The position numbers and the translations under genes are program-made. This document shows, piece by piece, positions 26,456 to 35,642 of a stretch of 64,000 bases of DNA. The stretch comes from Flavobacterium sp. (GTDB lineage Bacteria; Bacteroidota; Bacteroidia; Flavobacteriales; Flavobacteriaceae), in the NCBI GenBank assembly GCA_023259675.1, contig JALRGT010000007.1, forward strand, positions 1 through 64,000, read 5' to 3'. The stretch's first letter is position 1. Each line of letters begins with the position of its first letter. The notes under the pieces are model-generated. The model made no database searches. It saw only the letters and a program-made list of their open reading frames with translations, and was not told where the DNA came from.

Positions 26456-26499
26456 TAGATCAGTATTTGGTTTTCCGTATTCAGAGTCTTTAATGCTTA

Positions 26500-27510
26500 T
26501 TAATTAGGGTATTCAAAAATAACGGTACTGCCATTTTCATTCACATCCATTCGAACAATACTTCCTAAAATTAAAGCTCTGTTGTCGTGAATGTGTCCCG
26601 CTGGGAAATTATAAATGATTGGAATTTTGTAGGTTTTGGTTACGTCTTCGATAATTTCTAAGGCATTTTTTCCCCATGGTATATCGTTGTCTTTCATTTT
26701 AGACATTGAACCTACGATGATTCCCTTGATGCTTTCCAAGCAACCGTTCCGTTTTAGATTTAGCATCATCCGGTCAACATGATATAAATATTCGTCTAAA
26801 TCTTCAATAAATAAGATTTTATCTGAGCAATCAATGGAAGATTTAGAACCAAATAAACTATACAAAATAGATAAATTACCACCGACTAACTCTGCTGTTG
26901 CCGTGCCCATTCGGTTCATGGAGTCTGGAGCAATTTCGTAGGACAAAGTTTTTCCAAATAACGCTTTCTTTAAAGTTTCTTTAGCTTCTGGAGTTGCTTT
27001 TGGAACAGTGACAGGCATGATTCCATGTATAGTTTTGTAGCCTAATGTATTAAGGTGATTGTGTAAAACGGTCACATCGCTGAATCCAATAATCCATTTT
27101 GGATTTTTCTTAAATTGGGTAAAATCTAGCAGATCAATCATTCGAACCGTTCCATAGCCTCCGCGAACACACCAGATGGCTTTTATGTTCGGATTGTCTA
27201 ATTGCTGCTGAAAATCGGCTGCTCTTTGTTCATCAGTTCCGGCCAATTGATTGTCGTCTAAACCAATGGAGCTTCCTATCACAATTTCTAGACCCCAGCT
27301 GTGCAATAAATCAATCGCCGGTTTTAGGTTGTCATCAATGTTTTTTCTGGCAGTGGCTACAATAGCAATGGTATCTCCTTTTTGTAATGCGGGCGGTGTG
27401 GTCATAGGTTTTTGGGCTTGACTGGTGAGCGATTGAAAAATAAAAAATAAAAGTAGTGTTTTATATAAACCAAAAACAGCCTTTGAATACCAAAATCGGA
27501 TAGCGGTCAT
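26500..27510 (-). CDS. S66 LD-carboxypeptidase
   Basis: This 336-residue peptidase has the S66 nucleophile Ser in IIGFSDVTVLH (about residue 140) and the GGYGTVRMIDLLD block before it. A Glu and a His (GHIHDNRAL) in the C-terminal half complete the triad. These enzymes cut the L,D bond of murein tetrapeptides during cell-wall recycling. An N-terminal hydrophobic stretch ending LTSQAQ suggests export, unlike the cytosolic E. coli LdcA. I chose the inner ATG, seven codons after the first, as the better signal-peptide start. Confidence 0.85.
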   Translation of the reverse strand: MTAIRFWYSKAVFGLYKTLLLFFIFQSLTSQAQKPMTTPPALQKGDTIAIVATARKNIDDNLKPAIDLLHSWGLEIVIGSSIGLDDNQLAGTDEQRAADFQQQLDNPNIKAIWCVRGGYGTVRMIDLLDFTQFKKNPKWIIGFSDVTVLHNHLNTLGYKTIHGIMPVTVPKATPEAKETLKKALFGKTLSYEIAPDSMNRMGTATAELVGGNLSILYSLFGSKSSIDCSDKILFIEDLDEYLYHVDRMMLNLKRNGCLESIKGIIVGSMSKMKDNDIPWGKNALEIIEDVTKTYKIPIIYNFPAGHIHDNRALILGSIVRMDVNENGSTVIFEYPN

Positions 27511-27644
27511 ATTTTTATTTTTCGTAATCAATTAATATCGGGCAGATGCAATCCGACTGAAACAAAGATAGAAAATTTGAAAAATAATAAGCTGTTTCTG
27601 ATTCAAATGAAGTATTTTTACTACGATACTCTTAAAAATTGAAT

Positions 27645-28751
27645 ATGAAAAGTTTACATCTGTTGTTACTGTTGCTTCTTGGTTTCGGATATCATGCCAA
27701 GGCGCAACGAAAACAGTATACGATTCATACGTTGGCTTTCTATAATTTTGAGAATCTCTTTGATACCATCAATGATCCTCATACCAACGATGACGAATGG
27801 ACCCCGAAAGGAGCGCAGCGATGGACCTCTCAAAAATACCATCAAAAATTAGTGAATCTTTCTAGAGTGGTTGCTGAAATTGGCACTTCAGATAACACAA
27901 ATGCACCCACTTTTATTGGTTGTTCCGAAATTGAAAACCGAGGAGTTCTCGAGGATTTAATCAAAGAACCTAAAATTATCGATAAAGATTTTGGAATTAT
28001 CCATTTTGATTCGCCCGACAAACGCGGAATAGATGTTGCTTTATTGTACCAAAAAAAATATTTCCGCCCTACAACCTATGCCAATATTCCGTTGTATGTC
28101 TACCGAAAAGAAACCAATACTAAGATTAAAAACGACAAAATAACGGATGAAAATAATGAGGATGATATTGAAATGGTTTCTCAAAGTAATCGAGTTTTTA
28201 CCAGAGACCAGCTTTTGGTGACTGGATTTCTAGAAGGGGAAGAAATACATATTATTGTGAATCACTGGCCATCACGTTCCGGTGGTGAGAAAAAATCCAG
28301 TCCGTTTCGGGAAGCTGCCGGAGCCTTAAACCGGAAAATTATTGATTCTTTGCAACGAATTAATCCCAAAGCCAAAGTTATTACTTTAGGCGATTTAAAC
28401 GACGGACCCTTTAATAATAGTATCAAAAAAGCCGTAGGTGCTAAAGCCAAAAAAGAAGAAGTTCCGGCATTAGGTATTTTCAATCCATTTGAAGAAATGG
28501 CCAATAAAGGAATGGGAACCATCGCGTTTAGGGATTCTTGGGATATTTTCGACCAAATAATGGTGACGCAATCTTTGATTCAGAAGGATTTTCATTCATT
28601 CCAATTCTGGAAAGCAGGCATTTATAACAAGTCTTTTTTAATTCAAACTTCTGGCCCCTACAAAGGCTATCCCAAAAGACATTCTGCCACCGAAATTGGT
28701 TTTAGTGATCATTTTCCGGTGTATATTTATTTGATAAAAGAATCCCCCTAG
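27645..28751 (+). CDS. Secreted endonuclease/exonuclease/phosphatase-family protein
   Basis: The 368-residue protein has a signal peptide (LLLLLGFGYHAKA) and the EEP fold: FYNFENLFD near residue 30, CSEIENR near residue 100 (metal-binding Glu), VNHWPSRSGG, LGDLNDGP near residue 250 and a C-terminal SDHFP. All DNase I-like metal-site motifs are present. Substrate could be nucleic acid or a phosphate ester. The C-terminal codons overlap a G/C-rich hairpin (CCCCCAAAGGGGG). The ATG two codons after a TTG is preferred. Confidence 0.85.
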   Translation: MKSLHLLLLLLLGFGYHAKAQRKQYTIHTLAFYNFENLFDTINDPHTNDDEWTPKGAQRWTSQKYHQKLVNLSRVVAEIGTSDNTNAPTFIGCSEIENRGVLEDLIKEPKIIDKDFGIIHFDSPDKRGIDVALLYQKKYFRPTTYANIPLYVYRKETNTKIKNDKITDENNEDDIEMVSQSNRVFTRDQLLVTGFLEGEEIHIIVNHWPSRSGGEKKSSPFREAAGALNRKIIDSLQRINPKAKVITLGDLNDGPFNNSIKKAVGAKAKKEEVPALGIFNPFEEMANKGMGTIAFRDSWDIFDQIMVTQSLIQKDFHSFQFWKAGIYNKSFLIQTSGPYKGYPKRHSATEIGFSDHFPVYIYLIKESP

Positions 28752-28772
28752 CCCCCAAAGGGGGAACTTTTT
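28743..28772 (+). terminator. G/C-rich hairpin at the EEP gene end
   Basis: CCCCC-AAA-GGGGG immediately follows the stop codon; TTTTT appears four bases later. It works as a terminator by shape and resembles the G/C hairpins in the Bat operon. Confidence 0.5.
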
Positions 28773-28904
28773 ACTACGTTTAAATTGGTGTTATAGCTGT
28801 TGCGAAACATCAAGAAGATCTCTAGAAAATGGTTATGCAGTAAAAACCTTTCCTTAAAAAATTATTCTTTTTCGTACCTTAGCTTTTCCTAAATATACTT
28901 CAAA

Positions 28905-29435
28905 ATGACAATAGCAAAACCTTTCAATCTTACCAAGTGGATTGACGAAAACCGTCACCTCTTGAAACCACCCGTTGGCAATAAAAATTTATACAAAGAA
29001 TCAGGTGATTATATTGTCATGATTGTTGCCGGTCCTAACGCCCGAAAAGACTATCATTATAACGAAACCGAAGAATTGTTTTATCAACTCGAAGGTTCCA
29101 TAAAGGTTATCATTCAAGAAGACGGTGAGCGTAAAGAAATGGAATTGCATGCCGGGGATATGTACCTGCATCCAGCCAAAGTGCCCCATTCTCCCGTTCG
29201 TTCCGAAGGTTCTATCGGTTTGGTCATTGAGCGCAAACGAGCAGGGTTGGGACTCCAAGACGGACTCTTGTGGTTTTGTGACAATTGCAATCACAAATTA
29301 TATGAAGTGTATTTTGAATTGCACGATATCGAGAAAGATTTCTTGTTGCATTTCAGACATTTTTATGGTTCGGAGGAATTACGCAGCTGTAAAAATTGCG
29401 GAACCGTTATGGAAACCGATCCGAGATTTGTCTAA
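28905..29435 (+). CDS. nbaC: 3-hydroxyanthranilate 3,4-dioxygenase
   Basis: This 176-residue cupin opens the ring of 3-hydroxyanthranilate in the kynurenine branch of tryptophan degradation. The catalytic iron ligands His51, Glu57 and His95 fall at the same numbers I recall for the Cupriavidus enzyme. The bacterial rubredoxin-like site is also intact: CDNC near residue 125 and CKNC near residue 164. Cytosolic. Other kynurenine-pathway genes are not in the window. An ALDH7-type dehydrogenase follows after a terminator, so they may not share a transcript. Confidence 0.92.
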   Translation: MTIAKPFNLTKWIDENRHLLKPPVGNKNLYKESGDYIVMIVAGPNARKDYHYNETEELFYQLEGSIKVIIQEDGERKEMELHAGDMYLHPAKVPHSPVRSEGSIGLVIERKRAGLGLQDGLLWFCDNCNHKLYEVYFELHDIEKDFLLHFRHFYGSEELRSCKNCGTVMETDPRFV

Positions 29436-29560
29436 TTTTTAGGAGCTGTTTCCCGTTATTCGCTATATTCCCGATAATAAAAACTAAGGCTTAAAGAAGC
29501 CTTGTTTTTCTAAATCGGGAGATGCCGCTACTACCGGGGCTAAAAGCAAACAGGAAGAAA
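29436..29560. repeat. Flavobacterium-type repeat enclosing the nbaC terminator
   Basis: AGGAGCTGTTTCCCGTTATT and TTCGCTATATTCCCGAT on the left face ATCGGGAGATGCCGCTACTA and CCGGGGCTAAA on the right. The CCCGAT/ATCGGG arms enclose a terminator hairpin at 29486-29509 (AAGGCTT/AAGCCTT, then TTTTT). The plan resembles the repeat at 640-740. Confidence 0.45.
29486..29509 (+). terminator. Terminator of nbaC
   Basis: AAGGCTT-AAAG-AAGCCTT followed by GTTTTT, 51 bases after the nbaC stop. Confidence 0.65.
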
Positions 29561-29581
29561 TATTTTAATAAAAACAGTATC

Positions 29582-31138
29582 ATGGCAACAATAGCAGAAC
29601 AATTCAAAATGAAAGAGGCATTGGCTCAATTGGGTATTCATGACCTTAATGATGGGACAGCGACAGGAGCGGAATTCTTTGCTGCCGGAGAAATACTTTC
29701 CAGTTATTCCCCCGTTGACGGACAATTGATTGCTAAAGTCAAAACCACCACTGCCGAGGATTACGAAAAAGTAATGCAAGCCGCAACTGCCGCTTTCAAA
29801 ACTTTTCGTCTGATACCCGCACCACGACGTGGGGACATCATTCGCCAGTTTGGAGAAAAATTACGCCATAATAAAGAGGCTTTGGGAAAACTGGTTTCCT
29901 ACGAAATGGGGAAATCATTGCAGGAAGGCTATGGTGAAGTGCAGGAAATGATAGATATCTGTGATTTTGCCGTAGGACTCTCACGCCAGTTATACGGTTT
30001 GACTATGCACTCAGAACGTCCCGGCCATCGCATGTACGAACAATACCATCCGTTGGGAGTAGTCGGAATCATATCGGCCTTCAATTTTCCGGTTGCCGTT
30101 TGGGCTTGGAATACCGCATTGGCCTTGGTTTGCGGGGATGTTTGTGTTTGGAAACCTTCAGAGAAAACACCCCTTTGTGGAATTGCCTGTCAAAATATAA
30201 TAGCCGAAGTGCTTCGTGAAAACCATTTGCCGGAAGGGATTTCTTCTTTGCTTATTGGGGATTATAAAGTGGGGGAAATGATGACACACGATAAACGTGT
30301 CGCTTTGCTTTCGGCAACGGGTTCCATCCGAATGGGGAAAATTGTGGCGCAAGCCGTCGCTGCTCGGTTGGGTAAATCATTGTTGGAACTAGGCGGAAAT
30401 AATGCCATCATTGTGACTCCAGATGCCGACATCAAAATGACAATCATTGGCGCTGTTTTTGGCGCTGTAGGAACAGCTGGTCAACGTTGTACATCGACCC
30501 GTCGTTTAATCATTCACGAAAGTATTTATGATATAGTAAAAGAGGCGTTGGTTTCGGCTTATAAACAATTACGCATCGGAAATCCATTAGACGAACACAA
30601 TCACGTTGGGCCATTAATTGACACTGATGCCGTGGCTTTGTATGCCAAAGCTTTGAATCAGGTCGTAATCGAAGGAGGAAAAATCCTTGTGGAAGGCGGC
30701 GTACTTTCGGGAACAGGTTATGAAAGCGGTTGTTATGTAAAACCAGCGATTGTCGAGGCCGAAAATTCATTCCTGATTGTGCAACATGAAACTTTTGCTC
30801 CAGTCTTGTATTTAATCAAATATTCTGGTGATGTTCAAAATGCGATTGCTATTCAGAACGGAGTGGTACAAGGATTATCATCGGCCATTATGACCAATAA
30901 TTTAAGGGAAGCGGAACTTTTTCTATCTGCTACAGGTTCTGATTGTGGTATCGCCAATGTTAATATTGGAACTTCAGGAGCCGAAATCGGTGGTGCTTTT
31001 GGAGGGGAAAAAGAAACGGGAGGCGGAAGAGAATCCGGTTCAGATGCTTGGAAAGTCTATATGCGTCGCCAAACGAATACCATCAATTATACAACTAGTT
31101 TGCCCTTGGCACAAGGCATAAAATTTGATTTAGAATAA
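29582..31138 (+). CDS. ALDH7-type aldehyde dehydrogenase (alpha-aminoadipic semialdehyde type)
   Basis: This 518-residue NAD-dependent dehydrogenase has catalytic Cys303 in GQRCTSTRR, the general-base Glu in LLELGGNNA near residue 269, and the substrate-side segment EQYHPLGVVGIISAFNFPVAVWAWN. These blocks are closest to antiquitin/AmaB (ALDH7), which oxidises alpha-aminoadipic semialdehyde / piperideine-6-carboxylate in lysine catabolism. Beside nbaC a role on 2-aminomuconate semialdehyde is conceivable, but the ALDH7 signature argues against it. The ATG is 20 codons inside a longer frame that starts in repeat DNA. Confidence 0.85.
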   Translation: MATIAEQFKMKEALAQLGIHDLNDGTATGAEFFAAGEILSSYSPVDGQLIAKVKTTTAEDYEKVMQAATAAFKTFRLIPAPRRGDIIRQFGEKLRHNKEALGKLVSYEMGKSLQEGYGEVQEMIDICDFAVGLSRQLYGLTMHSERPGHRMYEQYHPLGVVGIISAFNFPVAVWAWNTALALVCGDVCVWKPSEKTPLCGIACQNIIAEVLRENHLPEGISSLLIGDYKVGEMMTHDKRVALLSATGSIRMGKIVAQAVAARLGKSLLELGGNNAIIVTPDADIKMTIIGAVFGAVGTAGQRCTSTRRLIIHESIYDIVKEALVSAYKQLRIGNPLDEHNHVGPLIDTDAVALYAKALNQVVIEGGKILVEGGVLSGTGYESGCYVKPAIVEAENSFLIVQHETFAPVLYLIKYSGDVQNAIAIQNGVVQGLSSAIMTNNLREAELFLSATGSDCGIANVNIGTSGAEIGGAFGGEKETGGGRESGSDAWKVYMRRQTNTINYTTSLPLAQGIKFDLE

Positions 31139-31143
31139 AAATT

Positions 31144-31177
31144 AAAAAGGCAATTGAATTACTCCAATTGCCTTTTT
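31144..31177. terminator. Bidirectional terminator
   Basis: AAAAAGGCAATTG pairs with CAATTGCCTTTTT, perfect over 13 bases. With T runs on both strands it can end the ALDH7 gene and the convergent outer-membrane protein gene. Confidence 0.75.
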
Positions 31178-31197
31178 AATTTTATACAATTCTTGTG

Positions 31198-31695
31198 CTA
31201 TAAATTGAACGAAGCTCCAATATTAAACACAAACTGATTGTTTAAATGTTCAAAACCAGTGGTTGTATTATCATATTTGGCAATAGGAAATCCCGCTTCG
31301 GTGAAAAGTCCAAAACCATCCGTAATGAAATAACGGAAACCTAAATGAGCTCCAAAATTTTTCAATCCCAAATCCAAACCTGGGTAAATATCCATTTTTT
31401 CATCTAGCTGAAAAACATTTCCCAAATTGGCGTTGAATCTAATTTTTGCATCAAATCGGTCTTTAAATGCAGGAATTTCACCCAACGTATTTTTATCTAC
31501 AGATAATAAATAGGAAGTAACAAATCCGTAAGACATGTTTTCCCCAAGACCATAATCTGTAGATATACGAATGCCTGTTCCGCCATTCTGAATGTTTGCT
31601 CCAACATCAAACTTAGCGTCTCCTTTGCCTTCGTATGCTTGAGCTTGAGCTATTCCGGTAAGTGATAATAAAAAGAGAGTGATGATTTTTTTCAT
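31198..31695 (-). CDS. Outer-membrane beta-barrel protein (DUF6646-like)
   Basis: This 165-residue protein has a signal peptide ending AQAQA and eight or so amphipathic strands, ending in a strand QFVFNIGASFNL with the terminal aromatic/aliphatic pattern recognised by BAM. GTGIRISTDYGLGENMSYGFVTSYL resembles small flavobacterial barrel proteins that I associate with DUF6646; the name is tentative. The role is unknown. It is monocistronic. Confidence 0.65.
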   Translation of the reverse strand: MKKIITLFLLSLTGIAQAQAYEGKGDAKFDVGANIQNGGTGIRISTDYGLGENMSYGFVTSYLLSVDKNTLGEIPAFKDRFDAKIRFNANLGNVFQLDEKMDIYPGLDLGLKNFGAHLGFRYFITDGFGLFTEAGFPIAKYDNTTTGFEHLNNQFVFNIGASFNL

Positions 31696-31739
31696 GATTT
31701 TAAGGAATTATATTAGGATTCAAAAGTAGCTTTATTATA

Positions 31740-32465
31740 CTAATTCCGCCCTTTTTCGTATGGATATAATTTGTCCAAAGGTTCACTTTGCCAAAATTCT
31801 TTAGTGTCAACATCCATAATGGTTAAAGGTCCTTTGAAAGCAGCACCGGTGTCTACATTCCATACGCATGCCTTTTTTACGGGAGTCGTTTTGTTGATTC
31901 GGGTAACAGGCGTATGACCAATATAAATCTCGTTGTAAATGGTGAATCGTTTGGGATACAATAAGTCATCCGTTTTCATGGAACTACTTAGTGCCAAAGC
32001 CGTTTCCCATAAGGTGCGATCCCAATAAAAGAGCCTTGGGAAATATTCAAAATTTACGCCGTTCATATTGGTAAACCCAGCGTGAATAAACAAACGATTT
32101 TGGTCATCATGATAAAAATCTTGTAGGTTTTGAAGGAATTCAATATGTCTTTGTTTATTGCCTTCTTCTACGGTTTCATAAGCTATGACTGTTGCCTCGC
32201 CTCCGTGTTTGTACCATAGTAGATTGTCTTTGTTGTCTTTAAGCCAATGTAGTAACAATTCATCATGATTGCCCCTAATAAATACGCAGTTGTTTGTGGT
32301 GTTTAATTCAATTAAAAAATCGATGACTTGTGGGGATTGGCTCCAACCATCGACATAATCGCCTAAAAATATTAGGGTGTCCTTTGCAGTAACTTTGGCT
32401 CTTTCCAAAATTTGGTGTAATGCGTGTAAACCGCCGTGAATGTCCCCTATAACTAATGTTCTCAT
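31740..32465 (-). CDS. PPP-type metallophosphoesterase (serine/threonine phosphatase-like)
   Basis: The 241 residues carry the full PPP signature: GDIHGG near residue 7, GDYVDGW near residue 36, RGNHDE near residue 65, and later His residues in HAGF and GHTPV. These bind two metal ions. Bacterial relatives dephosphorylate proteins or cleave dinucleoside polyphosphates (ApaH/PrpA types); substrate here is unknown. No signal peptide is present. The inner ATG is preferred because conserved sequence begins at once (MRTLVIGDIHG). Confidence 0.88.
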   Translation of the reverse strand: MRTLVIGDIHGGLHALHQILERAKVTAKDTLIFLGDYVDGWSQSPQVIDFLIELNTTNNCVFIRGNHDELLLHWLKDNKDNLLWYKHGGEATVIAYETVEEGNKQRHIEFLQNLQDFYHDDQNRLFIHAGFTNMNGVNFEYFPRLFYWDRTLWETALALSSSMKTDDLLYPKRFTIYNEIYIGHTPVTRINKTTPVKKACVWNVDTGAAFKGPLTIMDVDTKEFWQSEPLDKLYPYEKGRN

Positions 32466-32694
32466 GCAGTATTTTCTCAATTTTAATAGATAAAAAACGA
32501 TAAGGTTTTTATAATATTATAAAAATAGGTAAAAGAGTTAGGAAGAAACAGTTTTTAGTTAAAAAAAAATGGATTTGACAAAATAAGGTATAAAAGTGAA
32601 TTCAAGAATCTATAAATATACCAGCTTTTAGTATTGTTTAGTTATATAGTCAAAGATTAAAATGAAGTTAAAAGAATATTTTATTTTATGCGAT

Positions 32695-33840
32695 TTACTG
32701 CACATCGTATTTCATTTTTCGCAAGATGCGCATCGCTTCCTTGAAAGATAGATAAATTCGTGGAAAAGGTTTTAATAAGGACTTGGCATCAATCAATTTG
32801 TCTTTGGCATCTTCAAAGCCGTTGAGATAACAAATCATAAAAGTGGATGGTAAGTTGTGTAAATCCCTACGTTCTCTTTCACTTAAAGAAGTGTTTTTTT
32901 TGAGTTTATTCAATAAAGCTAAATTGGAATTGTAGATGTGAAAAAGTACTTTTTTATTGAATTCTGGCGGTTGAAAAAGCATTTGGGTTTCTATTTTGTA
33001 ATACCCGTTATCATAAAAATAAATCTTTTTCTGTTCCAACGGATAATAACTGGTTTGATCATTTAATCCCAAAGGCACATATTCGATAATGGTAAATGAG
33101 TCTTCATTATAAGTAATGGTAACGGCATCTTGAGCCGAATAAAACAGTTTGATTTGTTCGTTGATGAGTTCAATATCCACACGGGATAAAAATATTTTGT
33201 CGTGTGTCTTTTTAGGAATTCCTGCCCAACAAATCACAAAGAGTTCTTTAAATACCTTGTATTTTGGGTCCATGTCTTTGTGCCGAAAGTTCATGAAATC
33301 AAATACGCCATCAAGGGTGTAACCGATGCTGTTTCTCGAGCTATTTTCAATGCCAATTACAGTTTCGGTATTTTGGTAGTTCTTTTCGATTTTTGTTTCC
33401 GCTTCAACCGGCATCGTGTTGCTGCCTTGTCGGATAAAAATACTATTGGCTGGAATAGTATGGATTCCTTTTTTGAAGCGAGAGATTTTATTTTTTGGTT
33501 TTATGGTAACCAGTCCAATTACTTTGTCTTTAGATAAGTTGGGAAAGGGAACGTTTTCATATTGAATTAAGGGAGGGTTTTCCAAATAGGCATTGACCAA
33601 ATTCTGAATGCGGCTGTCATCAAAAAAATCGTCTCCAACAATGGCATTGTCTTGGTCCTCGACACCAACTACGATATAGGAGTTATTGGCGGGATTTGAA
33701 TTCGATAAGGCACAAATGTGTTTTAAAAATTTGGATTTTCCCTCACGAGTGTGTAAATTTAACTGACGTTTCTTGTCATAAAAACTATTTTCATCATGGT
33801 GAGCAAGCAAATTTTTTATTAAAAGGCGTTTGTTGATCAT
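32695..33840 (-). CDS. AlbA_2/Schlafen-type putative nucleic-acid-binding protein
   Basis: This 381-residue cytosolic protein has an N-terminal domain of about 150 residues that resembles AlbA_2: KFLKHICALSNSNPANNSYIVVGVED, then IPANSIFIRQGSNTMP. AlbA_2 domains occur in Schlafen-like proteins and in regulators of unclear function, some of which bind or cut RNA. The rest is not recognised. It stands alone, with a 215-base AT-rich gap before the phosphatase gene on the same strand. No defence or phage genes are adjacent, so a defence role is only a possibility. Confidence 0.65.
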   Translation of the reverse strand: MINKRLLIKNLLAHHDENSFYDKKRQLNLHTREGKSKFLKHICALSNSNPANNSYIVVGVEDQDNAIVGDDFFDDSRIQNLVNAYLENPPLIQYENVPFPNLSKDKVIGLVTIKPKNKISRFKKGIHTIPANSIFIRQGSNTMPVEAETKIEKNYQNTETVIGIENSSRNSIGYTLDGVFDFMNFRHKDMDPKYKVFKELFVICWAGIPKKTHDKIFLSRVDIELINEQIKLFYSAQDAVTITYNEDSFTIIEYVPLGLNDQTSYYPLEQKKIYFYDNGYYKIETQMLFQPPEFNKKVLFHIYNSNLALLNKLKKNTSLSERERRDLHNLPSTFMICYLNGFEDAKDKLIDAKSLLKPFPRIYLSFKEAMRILRKMKYDVQ

Positions 33841-33950
33841 GTGAGAAATATATTTACAAAGTCATTGATAAAAATATAAAATGGTTTTTACTACAATTTT
33901 ATATTTTTTAATTCGTTGTTAAGATACTAATTTTAAATAATTGAAAGAAA

Positions 33951-34793
33951 ATGAAAAAGATTAAATTTTGCCCCCCCGTATTTTTTGTGATTGTATTGCT
34001 GAGTTTGTTTTTTACGGCATGTAATGATAGTGATGACAGTTCACAAACAGCGAGAGTGATGGTTCGAATGGTGGATGCGCCAGGCGATTATGAAGAAGTG
34101 AATGTAGAAGTGTTGGATGTTTTGATAAAAGCAACTTCCGATACCGATGACAGCCAGGGATGGGTGAGCATCGGGGATGAAACACAAGTGGGAGAAGGTA
34201 AAATTATTAATTTACTGGATTTAACGGGTGGTGTGAATGCTTTATTGGCGGATAACTTGGTTCCTTCCGGAAATTTAGGACAAATTCGATTGTTGCTTGG
34301 AGATGATAATTCTTTAAAGTTAGCCGGTGCTACAGAGACAATACCGTTGAATACGCCTAGCGCACAACAATCGGGTTTAAAATTAAAGGTAAATGCAACC
34401 TTGGAAGCAGGAAAAACTTATGAATTTTTATTGGATTTTGATGTAGAACATTCGGTTGTTAAAGCTGGAAATTCCGGTATTTACAACTTGCATCCGGTAA
34501 TCAGGGTTACCACAAAAGAAAATACGGGAAGCATCATAGGAAAAATTGTTACTGGGACACCTCCATTAACACCTGAGTTTGCGGTTGCGGTATCAATTCC
34601 TGTAGAAGGTGGTACTATTGAAACGGCTATGAATACGCTTACGGGCGAATTTGAGCTAAATGGTGTTCCGGCGGGGACTTATACCGTTACATTAACGCCG
34701 GATATTGCTTCAGGTAAAGATCCGATACTAATTAATGACGTTGTAGTAGTAAATGAAGAAGTTACCGATGTCGGTACAGTTCCATTTTTATAA
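33951..34793 (+). CDS. DUF4382 lipoprotein
   Basis: The 280 residues begin with a lipoprotein signal ending LFFTAC, with Cys24 as the anchor. A DUF4382 domain follows to about residue 180, with ARVMVRMVDAPGDYEEVNVEV and LKLKVNATLEAGKTYEFLLDFDV typical of the family. The last 90 residues look like a carboxypeptidase-regulatory-like beta sandwich (FELNGVPAGTYTVTLTP). It is probably anchored to the outer membrane and faces the surface or periplasm; function is unknown. The signal region contains seven consecutive C. Confidence 0.85.
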   Translation: MKKIKFCPPVFFVIVLLSLFFTACNDSDDSSQTARVMVRMVDAPGDYEEVNVEVLDVLIKATSDTDDSQGWVSIGDETQVGEGKIINLLDLTGGVNALLADNLVPSGNLGQIRLLLGDDNSLKLAGATETIPLNTPSAQQSGLKLKVNATLEAGKTYEFLLDFDVEHSVVKAGNSGIYNLHPVIRVTTKENTGSIIGKIVTGTPPLTPEFAVAVSIPVEGGTIETAMNTLTGEFELNGVPAGTYTVTLTPDIASGKDPILINDVVVVNEEVTDVGTVPFL

Positions 34794-34816
34794 ATAAATC
34801 CCATAACAATAAACAA

Positions 34817-34848
34817 AAACAGCTCAAATAAATGAGCTGTTTTTTTTG
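34817..34848 (+). terminator. Terminator of the DUF4382 gene
   Basis: AAAACAGCTCA pairs with TGAGCTGTTTT and a T run follows. The convergent SDR gene ends just beyond it. Confidence 0.75.
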
Positions 34849-34851
34849 TAA

Positions 34852-35604
34852 TTAATTCTTTTGAATCATGGTTGGAGAACCTTGTGCGGTACACATGACC
34901 ACCAAATCAGAAATATTGACATGATAAGGTCGTGTAATGACAAAATGAATAATATCGGCAATGTCTTCCGCTTTAAGCGGGGTAAAACCTTTATATACAT
35001 CAGTTGCTTTTTCTACGTTTCCTTTGAATCGTACTTCGCTAAACTCTGTTTCCACCAATCCGGGATGAATGGCTCCAACTCGGATTCCATATGGATTTAA
35101 ATCCATTTTCATGCCTTTGTTTAGAGCGTCTACGGCGTGTTTGGTGGCGCAATAAACATTTCCGTTTGGATATACTTGTTTGGCGGCTGTAGAGCCAATA
35201 TTGATAATGTGCCCGGATTTACGTGCAATCATATTTGGAATTACCGCTTTCGAAACATACAAAAGTCCTTTGATATTAATGTCAATCATGGCATCCCAAT
35301 CATCAATGTCACCGTCCTGAATGGGATCTAATCCATGCGCATTTCCCGCATTATTGATTAGAACATCAATATTTGAAAAATCGGGAGGGAGTGAATTAAT
35401 ACATTTTGCAACGGCATTTTTGTCACTTACATCAAAAAGGAGTGTATGAATTTCAGTATGTTTTGAAAGTTCTTTTTTTAGTGCTGTTAAACGGTCTTGT
35501 CTTCTTCCACAAATAATAATTTTATAGCCATTTTGGGCCAATAATTCTGCAGTTGCTTTCCCTATTCCGCTGGTTGCACCTGTTATTAGAGCTGTTTTAC
35601 TCAT
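34852..35604 (-). CDS. SDR-family NAD(P)-dependent oxidoreductase
   Basis: This 250-residue short-chain dehydrogenase has the cofactor motif TGATSGIGKAT near residue 7, NNAGNAHG near residue 88, the catalytic Ser in NIGSTAA and Tyr-x-x-x-Lys in VYCATKHA near residue 155. The sequence resembles YdfG-like enzymes acting on 3-hydroxy acids or serine; substrate is not certain. The start was placed at the ATG before SKTALITGATSG, since a longer frame would run into the aldo/keto reductase gene. It lies 38 bases downstream of that gene and is probably in one operon with it. Confidence 0.9.
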   Translation of the reverse strand: MSKTALITGATSGIGKATAELLAQNGYKIIICGRRQDRLTALKKELSKHTEIHTLLFDVSDKNAVAKCINSLPPDFSNIDVLINNAGNAHGLDPIQDGDIDDWDAMIDINIKGLLYVSKAVIPNMIARKSGHIINIGSTAAKQVYPNGNVYCATKHAVDALNKGMKMDLNPYGIRVGAIHPGLVETEFSEVRFKGNVEKATDVYKGFTPLKAEDIADIIHFVITRPYHVNISDLVVMCTAQGSPTMIQKN

Positions 35605-35642
35605 AGATTTTTTTGATTTTAGGTTTTGTAATCTGCAACAGG

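Noticed and set aside
33202..33537. Antisense frame within the AlbA_2 gene
   Set aside because: Shadow of a well-supported gene with no start signal or family match.
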